Shown here: in pieces, positions 42,950 to 52,746 of the stretch
Numbering within the stretch: the first letter of the stretch is position 1
Layout: the number at the start of each line of letters is the position of its first letter
Source: Hyaloraphidium curvatum
Lineage: Eukaryota; Monoblepharomycota; Hyaloraphidiomycetes; Hyaloraphidiales; Hyaloraphidiaceae
Length of the DNA stretch: 64,000 nucleotides
Direction of reading: 5' to 3'
Assembly: GCA_025558095.1 (NCBI GenBank)
Contig: JAIVFI010000011.1
Span: 1-64,000 of the forward strand
Made by a program: the position numbers and the translations under genes
The notes under the pieces: generated by a model
What the model was told of the DNA's origin: nothing
The model's input: only the letters and a program-made list of their open reading frames with translations
Databases searched by the model: none

Positions 42950-43834
42950 ATGCCCCCGGCCGACCTGCCCGCCCTCCTCCCCGCCCTCTTCCCCACCGCC
43001 GTCGTCCACCCCTCCCTCGTCGTCGCCCCCGACGCGCACGGCGGCCGCGGGCTGTTCCTCTCCGGCCCCGCGTACGCCGACGCGATGCTGCTCGCCGTGC
43101 CGCGGGCCGCGATGCTCGAAGCAGCGACGCGGGAGGAGCTGGCCGCCAAACTGCTGCGGGGCTGGCGGTTCGACGCGTATCTGCCGGGGTGGGGGGAGAT
43201 GGGCTTCCACCCGCAGGCGTGGGATCCGGAGCTCCCGGAGACGGCGGCGAAATCGGACGCGTTGATCGAAGGCATCGGCGTCCCCGACGCGGAAAGGCAC
43301 GCGTTCCGCGCCGCCCTCCTCTCCCGCCTCGCCCTCCTCCGCGCCTCCGCCGTGCGGGAGCACGCCGCCCTCGCCTCCCCCTGGGACCCCGCAACCCCCC
43401 CGCCGGACCTGCTGCGGTTCCTGTGGGCCAAGCTCATGGTCTCCACCCGCGCGCTGCACCTCTGGGCCGGGCCGGCGCTGGTGCCCCTCGCGGACTACAT
43501 GAACTGGGCGCCGCGCGCCTCCGTGGCGGTGGGGTGCGAGGAACTCCCGCCCCCGGGGACTGATTCGGAATCAGAGGGGGATTCCGAAGACTCGGAAGGG
43601 GCGTACTTCCGCCGCTTCGCCCCGCGGAAACCCGACCCCTCCCGGCAGCACCTGACCGTCCGCGCGGCGCGGGACATGGAGGCCGGGGAGGAGCTCGTGT
43701 TCCAGTACCTGTCGTTTCCCGTGCCCCGGGGGACCTGGGAGGAGCGGAGGGAGGGGACGGCGGATTGGGCGGTCGGGTACGGGTTCGTCCCGCGCGGGGC
43801 GGGGGAGGGGGAGGGGGGGGAGGAAGGGGGATGA
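42950..43834 (+). CDS. SET-domain protein of the SETD3/Rubisco-LSMT type
   Basis: Intronless, 294 aa. The order is HGGRGLFLSG (start of SET), a helical insert, then LVPLADYMNWAP in place of the family LVPLADxxNHxP, a Glu/Ser-rich acidic insert, then VRAARDMEAGEELVFQY and YGFVPRG. The His of the NH pair that helps bind AdoMet is Trp. No Rubisco-binding C-terminal domain is obvious, as the protein stops soon after YGF with a Gly/Glu tail. Lysine or histidine methylation of a non-histone protein is the usual role of relatives; here activity is uncertain. Confidence 0.75.
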   Translation: MPPADLPALLPALFPTAVVHPSLVVAPDAHGGRGLFLSGPAYADAMLLAVPRAAMLEAATREELAAKLLRGWRFDAYLPGWGEMGFHPQAWDPELPETAAKSDALIEGIGVPDAERHAFRAALLSRLALLRASAVREHAALASPWDPATPPPDLLRFLWAKLMVSTRALHLWAGPALVPLADYMNWAPRASVAVGCEELPPPGTDSESEGDSEDSEGAYFRRFAPRKPDPSRQHLTVRAARDMEAGEELVFQYLSFPVPRGTWEERREGTADWAVGYGFVPRGAGEGEGGEEGG

Positions 43835-44096
43835 TGCGCGCGCCGGGATCGTACGGCTCGCTGGCTCTTGCCGGGGGGGATCCGTGCGGCTTGCCGCGGC
43901 GGTGGTGCCCGCGGAGGTGCAGGTGCGACGTGAGGTGCCGGAAGTCGGTCGAGAGCGCGCCGGTGTATCCTTGATGGACGCAAGGCACCCCTTCGCGCTG
44001 CGTGCAAGCCATCGGGGTTGATTGGAGGCACCGGGGTGGCGCGCATCTCCGCAGTCACTTGCCACCCGCGCCTCCGCCGTCGCCGCCCTCGGAGTC

Positions 44097-45325
44097 ATGG
44101 GCGCGGCTACCGGCGCGGCCTTGTCTCCGTTCCTGGCGGTTGCCGCCGCCGCCGTCGCCGCCGCGGCGGTGTTCGCCCTGCGCCGCCGGGCGGTTGCCGC
44201 GCCGCCGCCCGCGCCGTTCGACCTCGCGCGCGTGGCGCCGCACCCGGCGCACCCCGCCGACGAGAACGAGCGGACGATCGTGGCGATGCTCACCGGCGCG
44301 CCGTACCGCGCCGCGATGGGGCTCGCCCCGCTCGACCCCGCCGAGCTGCTGCTGCTCGACTGCACGTACTGGCAGCGTATGGCAGACAGGCTCGCCCACG
44401 TGCGGGACACGCCGGCGGACGTGATGGCCCTGCTGCCCGGCGGCGAGGGCCCGGCGAGGGAATACCTGGATTTTATTGCCGCGTTCCTGTGCACGCGGTA
44501 CCCCGCCTGCTTCGCCCGGGACGGCCGCACCGTACGCAACGCCCTGCTGGGCGTCGACGCGGACCTCGACGCCCCCGACCCGCTGCCCGAGATCGCCAAG
44601 CTGGTCCCGGACGACGTCATGTTCCTCTCCCCCGCGGCCACCCCGCGGTGCCCCGAGGACGACGCGGACGGGCTGTACCGCTACCAGGGCGGGCTCAACG
44701 TGTACGCCTTCCCGGGGGAGATGATGAGGGACAAGCTGGGGCTGCCGATGGGGGCCATCCATCAGCCGGTGCCGGGGTTCAACGGGAGGATCCTGCGGCC
44801 CGTGGACGGCTTCTTCAAGCGCGTGACCAAGCCCATGGTGGTGGGTCGGCCGGCGCCGGCCCCTCCCTCCGCTGCTGAAGCCCCGCCTCCCGGCAGCGCC
44901 AATCCTACTGGCAGCTCCAGGATTTTCCCGAGCACCTCCGCCCCACCTTCTCCCTCCTCCCCGACACGGGCGCCGACCCCGATTTCGACGCCCTGCACTT
45001 CCGCATGGAGCGCCAGACCTTCCTCCGCCTGCCGCGCTCGGGCGCCCTGGCGTTCGGCGTGCGCACGTACGTGTACCACCTCCGCACCCTCGTCGAACGG
45101 CTGGAGCGCGAGGAGCTCTCGGCTGGGCAAGGCGGGGTGCCGTTCGCGCACAGGCTGTACGCCGCGGTGCGGAGCATGGAGCGTCCGATGGAGGGGTACA
45201 AGAGCCACCAGGGGGCACACAGGGCCGTGAGGAGGTGGTTGGAGGCCGAGAGGGGGCTGGGGGACGTGGACTACGAGCGGGTGCTGGAGGGCGCGATGGG
45301 GGGGTTGGCGGGACACGATCTTTGA
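44097..45325 (+). CDS. DUF3445 / heme-dependent oxidative N-demethylase-like protein, membrane-anchored
   Basis: Exons 44097-44840 and 44897-45325, 1173 nt, 390 aa. A hydrophobic N terminus (FLAVAAAAVAAAAVFAL) followed by Arg suggests a membrane anchor; an ATG at 44022 would add 25 residues. Family features: VPDDVMFLS, YRYQGGLNVYAFPG, the VPGFNGRILRPVDGFFKR segment, and after the intron YWQLQDFPEHL and FRMERQTFLRLPRSGA. The family (PF11927) includes a bacterial heme-dependent oxidative N-demethylase of methylamines. Substrate in fungi is unknown. The intron has GTGGGT and CGGCAG ends. Confidence 0.85.
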
Positions 45326-45475
45326 CGGAGGGGGGGAGAGGCATGGTGGTCGCGCCCGCGACCTGTTGGACCCGGTCTTCCTGAGGCGTCGCCAATGTGC
45401 ATTCTGCGAAAGACTTTCCAATACAAGACGCCCAGTTCCGCCCTTCTTGAAATGCCTGCACCGTTCTGCATCCCG

Positions 45476-45589
45476 CTACGCCGCGTCGCCGCTCCTCCCG
45501 CCGATCCAAAGCGTCCTCGCGGCATCCAGTCGCGCCTCTTGTTCGTCGCTGTGCATGACAACCACCCTCGTCGTGATCTCCTTTAGCGA
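45476..45589 (-). pseudogene. C-terminal remnant of a FetA-like ABC ATPase
   Basis: 37 minus-strand codons (from SLKEITTRVVVMHSDEQEAR, on through LDAARTLWIGGRSGDAA to the stop) match the last 36 residues of the intact ATPase at 52747-53388, including the H-loop region THSDEQEARLDAA and the shared stop position. At the DNA level they are roughly three-quarters identical by eye. Nothing upstream on the minus strand matches the rest of the ATPase; that space is occupied by a plus-strand GT14 gene. It is a decayed tail of a second copy. Confidence 0.75.
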
Positions 45590-45672
45590 GTGAGTCATCT
45601 CGCCTTCGGCCCGAACGACAGTTCTGAGAAGTTCGCGGCGCAGCGCATCTTGAGGGCCCACGGCCCGGCGGC

Positions 45673-46752
45673 ATGGGCCCGGTCCGCAGCGTCCGAACCG
45701 CCGTGCTGCTCCTTATTGTGCTCACCGTCCTCGTCGCAGCTCCGTTCGGGCTCAAGCGGGCGCCAGCATCCTCGACGCCCGCGGCGGAAGAACCCCCCGG
45801 CCGCGGCATCGCGTTCCTGCTGCAGCTGACCAACGAGACGCTGCCCGGCGCCGAACGCCTGCTCCGCGCGCTGTGGCACCCCGACAACGCGTTCGCCGTG
45901 CACGTCGACGCCAAGTGGGCCGCGACGCCCGAGGCGCAGGCGCTTCGCGAGCTCGTTCGCCGGCCGCCCTATGCCGACAGCGTGATCGTGATGCGACCCC
46001 GGCGGCTGACTTACGCGGGAATCTCGCTATCGCTGAACGTGCTGGACGCGATCGACGCGCTGCTCGCGATGCCCGGGCGGCGGTGGTCGCACTTTATTCC
46101 TCTGTCGGGGGCGGACTACCCGCTGCTCCCCCCCGCCGAGATGCAGGACGTGCTCGCGGCCGCCGCCAAGCGCGCAGAACGCGATCTCAGCTTCGTCGAG
46201 GCGTGGCGGGGCAACGGCACCCAGCGGTGGCGCCGGCCCGCGCTCGACCCCGCGCTGTGGAACGCCGAGGGGCCGCTGGCGGTCATAGACTATCCGTGGA
46301 CCTGGGTGAGGCCCAGCCGCCCCGTGCCGCACGGCCCGGCGTGGGTGGTGCTCTCGCGGCGGGCGTGCGAGGCCGCGCTGCAGGGGCCCGGGATGCGGAG
46401 GGTGCTGGCGACACTCGGAGGGGTTGAGGCGCCGGACGAGAGCCTTTGGCAGATGTTCTTCCTCTGGACCGAGGAGGGGAGGCGGATGCAGGGGACCTTG
46501 GCGGGGGATTGCCTGCGCTACGACGAGCCCACGGACGGCGAGTCGCACGTCAAGTGGCTCCGGACAGAGGGGCAGCTCGAGGCGGCGCTGGCGTCGGGCG
46601 CACTTTTTGCCCGCAAACTTGAACCGGGGAGCGCGCTGATTGACATGATCGACGGGATGTCGGAGGAGAGGAGGAGCAAGGTGCGGAGGGCGGTCGACGG
46701 GCGCGTAGGGAGGGCGGTGGATTGGTTGCCGGGGGCGAGAGCAGGCAAATAG
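45673..46752 (+). CDS. GT14 glycosyltransferase (core-2/I-branching / xylosyltransferase family), copy 1
   Basis: Intronless, 359 aa. A short cytosolic tail and signal anchor (VLLLIVLTVLVAAPFGL) identify a type II Golgi protein. The family (Pfam Branch) is shown by IAFLLQLTNETLPGAERLL, ALWHPDNAFAVHVDAKW, a YAGISLSLNVLDAID stretch, SHFIPLSGADYPLLPP and GPAWVVLSRRACEAAL. The likely reaction is transfer of GlcNAc or xylose onto glycans. A tandem relative starts 350 bp downstream. Confidence 0.88.
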   Translation: MGPVRSVRTAVLLLIVLTVLVAAPFGLKRAPASSTPAAEEPPGRGIAFLLQLTNETLPGAERLLRALWHPDNAFAVHVDAKWAATPEAQALRELVRRPPYADSVIVMRPRRLTYAGISLSLNVLDAIDALLAMPGRRWSHFIPLSGADYPLLPPAEMQDVLAAAAKRAERDLSFVEAWRGNGTQRWRRPALDPALWNAEGPLAVIDYPWTWVRPSRPVPHGPAWVVLSRRACEAALQGPGMRRVLATLGGVEAPDESLWQMFFLWTEEGRRMQGTLAGDCLRYDEPTDGESHVKWLRTEGQLEAALASGALFARKLEPGSALIDMIDGMSEERRSKVRRAVDGRVGRAVDWLPGARAGK

Positions 46753-47102
46753 CCCGGCAGGATCAACATCCAATGCCGGCGTTTGCGATTGGGGTGAGGC
46801 TCTACGATCCGGTAGCGCGACCCTGGGCGCTGCTACCACAAGTTTAGCTCAGTTGGGGCGCAGCCGGCGCAGTCTCAGGTCGCTCGGCCGCCCTGAGGCG
46901 AACGTTCCTGCGACCTTCATCTTTGTGCTAGCGAATCCTCACGAAATCTTGTCGGGATTGTGTAGTTTTCGCTTTGGGGAGTGCTGTGTTAATTTCCCCT
47001 TCGGCCGTTCGGGGAATTCTTACTTTAGAGGCGGAACGAGCCGCTGCTATCGCACAGGAAAAGTGAGGGATCCCCCACCGCACCGACGTCTCTTCCTGCG
47101 AC
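46753..47102. other. Spacer between tandem GT14 copies
   Basis: 350 bp including an AT-richer stretch (46900-47030). A tRNA A-box-like string TAGCTCAGTTGG occurs at 46845-46856, but no B box follows. No gene seen. Confidence 0.4.
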
Positions 47103-48178
47103 ACGGGCGCCGTCCGCGCCCGCCGAAAACTGCTGCTGTTGCTTCTCGTACCGCTCTTTCTCCTCGCCGTTGCCCCGCTCGGGCCGCAGCGGACCCCCGC
47201 ATCCCCGATGGCCGCCGGCGGCCGCGGCATCGCCTTCCTGCTGCAGCTGACCAACGAGACGCTGCCCGGCGCGGAGCGCCTCCTCCGCGCGCTGTGGCAC
47301 CCCGACAACGTGTTCCTCGTGCACATCGACGCCAAGTGGGCAGCGGACCCCGCCGCCGACTCCATGCGGGAGCACGTGGCGCGGGCACCCTATAGGGACA
47401 ACGTGATCATGATGCGCCCGCAGAGGCTAACCTACGCGGGCATCACGCTCGCGCTCAACACACTGGACGGGATAGCGGAGCTCCTGCCGCTGCCGGGGCG
47501 GCGGTGGTCGCACTTTACTCCCGTGTCGGGGGCGGACTACCCCCTCCTCCGGCCGGCGGAGGTGCAGGACGTCCTTGCCGCCGCATCGGAACGTGCCGGC
47601 GGCGAGCTCAGCTTCGTAGAAGCCTGGGTCGGCGACGGCGAGAAGCGGTGGCGCCGCCCCGCCCTCGATCCCGCCTTGTGGAACGCCGCCGAGCGAAAGC
47701 TGGCCCGCCTGGAAGCCAAGTGGCACTGGATCCACCGCAGCAAGAGCTGCCATACGGCCCGGCATGGGTGGTGCTCTCCCGGCGCGTGTGCGAGGCCGCG
47801 CTCAGCGGACCGGGGATGAGGAGGGTGCTGGCGATGCTCGGGGGCGCCGAGGCGCCCGACGAGAGCGTGTGGCAGGTGTGGTTTAATTGGACTGAGGAGG
47901 GGAGGGGCTTTACAGAGACCCTGGCTGGGGACTCTTTGCGGTTCGACGACCCCACGCCGGGCGAGTCGCACGTCAAGTGGTTGACGACGGAGAAGCAGCT
48001 CGGAAAGGCGCTGGCGTCGGGGGTGCTGTTCGCGCGCAAGTTCGGGCCGGAGAGCGGGCGGAAGCTGCTGGATGCGATCGACGAGATGTCGGAGGAGAGG
48101 AGGGCGAAGGTGCGGAAGAAGGTGGAGGAGCGAGTGGGGAAGGCGGTGGATTCGCTGCTTGTGGCGCGGCGTAAGTAG
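47103..48178 (+). pseudogene. GT14 glycosyltransferase, copy 2, start codon lost and frameshifted
   Basis: Clear tandem paralogue of 45673-46752: both contain LLQLTNETLPGAERLLRALW, SGADYPLL and a GESHVKWL segment. Aligning the 5' ends, the copy-1 ATG corresponds to ACG at 47103-47105, followed by matching codons (GGC, GTC CGC, and the anchor), and no other in-frame ATG precedes the anchor. Between HWIHRSK and ELPYGPAWVVLSRR the frame slips by one near 47740, as one base is missing. Either change alone might be tolerated (non-AUG start, assembly error); together they suggest a pseudogene. The rest is well conserved, so loss would be recent. Confidence 0.75.
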
Positions 48179-48368
48179 CGGCGGATGTTAGGCATCCAAA
48201 GACTGAATTCGTCCATCCTTTTCCCGCCAATTTGTTCGGTGGGCCGACCGGCGGAACGCTTTTGACGCCAATTCCGCGGCCGCGGCGGCAGATCCACCAC
48301 CCGACGCCCATCTCCCCGTTCATTTCCTACCCTCGCCTCGCACCCTCCGGCCCACTCCCCCGCCCACA

Positions 48369-49993
48369 ATGTCCATCTTCTCCCCCGCCAAGCCCCCGCC
48401 GACGCCCCTGGGCCGGCACCGCCCCCTCGGCCCGCTCGCGGGCGTGCAGGTTTCGCCGATTTGCCTTGGGGCGATGAGCATCGGCGACGCGTGGGAGGGC
48501 ATCGGGTTCGGTGCGATGAACAAGGAGAGCAGCTTCAAGCTGCTGGACGCGTTCTACGAGGCGGGAGGAAACTTCATCGTGGGGTGCCTCCCGCGTCGGC
48601 CGGGCGGGCGGCCGCCTCACCGCACGTCGGTTCCGGTTCCGGCGCTCTGCGGCGTGTAGGACACGTCCAACAACTATCAGGAGGAGACTTCCGAAGAGTT
48701 CATCGGGGAATGGATGGAGGTGACCTCATGGCTGCTTCAGACGGCCTTTGCGGGGCTTACATGGCGTCTTCCTCACGCAGACCCGCGGCATCCGCGACCA
48801 GATCGTTGTGGCCACCAAGTACACGTGAGTATTTGAAAAGGGGACGATCCAGTGATGAACGGGGTCTCAAACGCCAACGTTTCTTTCGCGCTCTTCCTTT
48901 CCTCTCCCTTGTTTCCCGAAACCGCGATTAGCACCAACTACAAGATGGGCAAGGACCTCAAGCAGAAGACCCAGTACACAGGCAACAACGTCAAGTCGAT
49001 GCACGTCTCGGTCGAGGCGTCGCTCAAGAAGCTGCGCACGGACTACATAGATATTCTTTACGTGGGCAAATAATCTCGTCTGGCACTCTTTTCCAAAGCT
49101 GATCCGAATTTCGACGCCAGGTCCACTGGTGGGACTGGAAGACCTCGGTCGAGGAGGTCATGAACGGCCTGCACAACCTCGTGGCGCAGGGCAAGGTGCT
49201 GTACCTCGGCATCTCGGATTCCCCGGCATGGATCGTGTCCAAGGCCAACATGTACGCGCGGTGCCACGGCAAGACCCCGTTCGTCGTGTACCAGGGCGCC
49301 TGGTCGATCCTGCAGCGGGATTTCGAGCGCGAGATCATCCCAATGGCCCGCGTTGAGGGTGGGTGCATCGGTCGGGGAGGCAAGCTGGTCGGACTTACGG
49401 CCGCCGGATCCACTAGGCCTCGCTCTCGCGCCCTGGAACGTCTTGGCGGCCGGCAAGATCCGCACGGACGAGGAGGAGGAGCGCCGCCGCCAGACCGGCG
49501 AGAAGGGCCGGGTTTCGTTTGCACCGAGCTGGGAGCGCACGCCTGAGCAGCGCAAGGTGTGCCTCGCGCTGGAGGAGGTGGCCAAGGAGGTCGGGACCAA
49601 GAGCATCACCGCCGGTGCGCTCTCGCTATCCAACGTGCGATGCCTTCCCGCTCACGTACCTCCCTGCGCGCAGTCGCCATCGCCTACGTGATGCAAAAGA
49701 CGCCCTACGTGTTCCCCATCGTCGGCGGGCGCAAGGTCGAGCACCTGATGGACAACATCGAGGCCCTCACCCTGTCGCTGTCCAAGGAGCAGATCGCCAA
49801 GCTCGAGGCCGTACTGCCCTTCGAGCCCGGGTTCCCGTCCAACTTCATCGTGGGTTGCTCGCGGTGCCTGATGGGGTCACATTTCTGACGCACGGCGCAG
49901 GGGGACGGCACGGGCGCCAACTGGCTGATGCAGACGGCCGGCCAGTTCGACAACTGGCCCGTGCAGGAGCCCATCAGGCCCAAGAAGGCCTGA
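48369..49993 (+). CDS. Aldo-keto reductase, aryl-alcohol dehydrogenase type (AKR9-like)
   Basis: Eight exons: 48369-48578, 48660-48719, 48781-48824, 48932-49061, 49121-49358, 49417-49614, 49674-49849, 49901-49993. The sum is 1149 nt, 382 aa. Catalytic tetrad residues appear in FIDTSNNYQ (Asp, Tyr), VVATKYT (Lys) and LYVHWWDW (His). The C-terminal block [20 protein letters not shown] is the NADPH-binding region of AAD-type enzymes. It should reduce aromatic or aliphatic aldehydes with NADPH in the cytosol. Several exon joins (for example FI/DTSNN) fall inside conserved motifs, which fixes the splice choices. It converges on the permease gene with 74 bp between stops. Confidence 0.93.
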
Positions 49994-50067
49994 GCACGGG
50001 ATGCGATAGATCTCGGGCCCTTTTTGGTAGAATAGACCTCTCTTCTGCCGTGCCACGCGATCGGCAT

Positions 50068-51378
50068 CTACCGGCCGCCAAGCAACGGCCTCCTTTCCCC
50101 GTCCTCCTCTCCGGCCGCGCGCTTCCCCGCGCACAGGTCGCCCCACCATTCCCGCCACGTCCTCGGAGGCGGTTTGACGTACACCCGGTCCAGCCTCAGG
50201 CGGTGCCCGCCGTCGATGCAGATGGCAAGGCAAAGCAGGGTTGAGACGACGGCGGCGAGGGCGGTGGCGGCCGAGATCATGAAAAGGCTGCGGGCGGGGG
50301 AGACCGTCAGCATGTCATTCGAGAGACGAAACATGAGGGCGCACATGATCTGCTGATATCGCACGGCGGTGTCAATCGGGGCGCCGCCGAGGATCTGGCC
50401 CGTCATCATCCTGGAGAAGCAAACGACCGAATCAGACACGCGCGACACATTCCCAAGCTCGACGCACCCAGGAATAGATATCAGCCCCGTCACGCTGCGA
50501 TCCGCGGCATTAGCTCCTCTCGCACAGGCATTCTTTGGGCCGCGTGGCTCACCTCATCGAATTGAGAGTGGGTAGCAGCGCCACCCTTGCCGCCTCCGCC
50601 GCCACCTCCCTGACAACCTCCCACCTGCTGGCCCCGAACGCCAGCCGCATCTCGATCGCCTCCTTTCCCGTCGTCAGCTGCTTGAGCGCCGACCCCAGCG
50701 CGACCGCGACGGCGCTCATCGAATTGCCCAGCAGCATGCCGAGCATCGGGATGTACCGCCGCGCGGCGTAGAACGGCACGGCGGAGAGGGCGAAGCGGAT
50801 CCCGAGGAAGGAGACAAGGGCGTTGGCGGCGACGATAGAGAGGAGGACGACGGGGAAGATGTTGAGAAACGTCGTGCGGGACTTGTTGAAGACGACCTCG
50901 ATTGCGGAGATCAGCATGAGCAGGGCTGGAAGGGCGTCAGCTGGGCGGAGTCTTGCTTCGTGGCGAGCAGGTGTTACCTGCCAGACCAAAGACAAAGAGG
51001 ATGTCGGTGTCGTGCTCTAGGACCGGCTGGAGGACTTTGCCCAGAATTGTCAGCTGAATCACGCATCTGCAATAGGTCCGTGTAAATCCTGGATTCCAAT
51101 GCGCTTCACGGCCGACAGACTCCACCTTGCTGCGCTGATGAGGTACTCGGTCTCCAGCCCGAGCCCGAAGTAAAGAGATATGAGGCCTGCCGTAGCGATG
51201 AACCTCAATGAGCCCCGAGACGCGTTAAATATAATCCCAGCGCCCCACCGTTGACGAGAATGAACAGCGCCGCGAAGCCGACGTTCTTCCAGCCCAGGTT
51301 CTCGTCCACCGGGTCCCGGCCGGGGCAGGTCGCGTTTCCCGCGTGCGGGCCGAATGGGAAATTGCCAAAGCTGTCCAT
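50068..51378 (-). CDS. FetB / ALS3-like ABC transporter permease (UPF0014 family)
   Basis: Seven exons (minus): 51249-51378, 51126-51186, 50978-51066, 50553-50925, 50468-50494, 50333-50410, 50068-50287. The sum is 978 nt, 325 aa. Family hallmarks: LISLYFGLGLETEYLISAAR, CVIQLTILGKVLQPVL, the RYIPMLGMLLGNSMSAVAVAL core, LRLAFGAS, LLPTLNSMSVTGLISIPGMM and TGQILGGAP. About seven TM helices. Relatives are bacterial FetB (YbbM) and plant ALS3/STAR2, which pair with a FetA/STAR1 ATPase in metal-related transport. An N-terminal extension of about 40 residues contains an NAT sequon. An ATPase of the matching type is divergent, 1.37 kb away. One 27-nt exon and a 45-nt intron (GTTTCG donor) are at the lower size limit. 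Confidence 0.9.
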
Positions 51379-52746
51379 GGACGCTCGAATGCGGCAATCG
51401 GAGGCAAAGAATCACGTTCCCATTGGCCACAATACGCGCGGGTAAGGTACCACTACAACACGCGTTCGAGACTACCCCTCCCCCTCTCGCCCCGAACACC
51501 CGCGAAGGAACAGCCCGGCAAACGGGCTCCAAGGCCTTTCGGCCACCTTACAAAACCTCCGAAACTACCATCATCGACCCGGACGGCAAACCCGCCGGGT
51601 CGCCTCCCATCGGCCTGTGCGTAGGTCGGTACGCGTTGACCGTGGAAGGACGCGGTCCTCCTTCAAAAAACCATCAGAAGCGAAAAGAAGGCGCGCAACC
51701 CGAACGCACATTTCGTTGGTTGTGATTGAGGGGTGGGTGTGAGAGGTGCGTGTAGCAATTGCAGGAGTTCGAGACCGAGATAGCGGGGCGGTGCAGACGG
51801 AGCGCGCGTTGCGGGGTACGAGGCCGACAGATGAAGCCGAAAGCAAAGATGATTAAGATCCTGTCGCGCAAAAGCCAGACCGGAGTGAGCGTCGACGCCG
51901 GCGAGCCGGACTGCGCCACCGACCCTCCTCGAAAGAGCGGTAGGGTGCCGTATCTTGGAGCGGCTCCCGCGTCACGACCGGCAATGCGCTGCGCGTTCGG
52001 TGTCAGAGCGGTGACGAGCAGGGCAGGGCGACGTCAGGGAGGAGAACGGGAAGACGTCAGGGAGGAGCTTCCTTCGCACAGCGCGGCCGCCCTCACCGGG
52101 ACAGCGCCCTCACCGAGAGCGCGCTACAGAGGGTCCTTCTTGCGCTTCTTCCTCGCCCGCATCGCTCGCGAGGAGACGATGTGCCGAGGGTGTGATGGTG
52201 CTGCGCGATTCTGAGGTTCACCCGCGCTCTTTTATAGCGCGGCCGCTGGACCGCCACGTGGCCCCCTGGACAAGAAGCCCCCGGACAAAGCGCGGACACT
52301 CGCTTAGGTTTACATCCACGACCCCTTTTCTGCTTTTGCGGCGACATGGACCGCATCAGCGCGGCCGTAGACCAATGTACCACGCAGTGCACCGTTGTAA
52401 TCGACCGTGGACCACTTTGTCGGCCCGTGGACCGGTTTGACGGCCTTAGACCACTTCCTCACGCCGTTCCAGGCCAATGGCCGTAGACCACTATGACGGT
52501 CGAAGACCGACTGCATTTACGTAGACCAAAGCTTCCCTTTCGGTGTGTTTCTCTAATCATCCGATTAGTCAGTAAAAGTAGGCGGCGTGCTCGCTTCTGA
52601 GAGGTCAATCGCGGCGCGCTACACACACACACACACGCGGCGCGCTGCCACAAGCGGCGCGCTCGGAACAGCCTCCCACGGGTTCCTGCCTTTTGATACG
52701 CGCGTATTTCCTTCCGGAACACGTATCCGAATCTCATCTGCCCGCG
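51379..52746. promoter_or_regulatory. Divergent promoter region of the ABC permease and ATPase
   Basis: 1.37 kb between head-to-head transporter genes. It contains two copies of a 15-bp repeat beginning GACGTCAGGG (52030-52044, 52053-52067), a TATAAAAG on the minus strand near 52228-52237, the periodic array at 52346-52530 and a 14-bp CA microsatellite at 52621. No convincing gene. Confidence 0.55.
52346..52530. repeat. Degenerate tandem array, 19-20 bp period, with GACC core
   Basis: Eight GACC cores at 52349, 52370, 52410, 52430, 52449, 52486, 52505 and 52524 are spaced 21, 40, 20, 19, 37, 19 and 19 bp, i.e. one or two units of about 19-20. Unit starts read CGTAGACCA, CGTGGACCA, CGTGGACCG or CGAAGACCG. 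Two further units lie at 52249 and 52269. The array ends about 215 bp before the ATPase start. It could be a regulatory array or a decayed minisatellite. Confidence 0.7.

Noticed and set aside
46845-46925. tRNA-like A box TAGCTCAGTTGG followed by GCGCAGTCTCAGG
   Set aside because: No B box (GGTTCGANNCC) and no pairing acceptor stem within the expected distance. At best a tRNA-Met-like fragment.
52621-52634. CA dinucleotide run
   Set aside because: Only seven units; an ordinary microsatellite.
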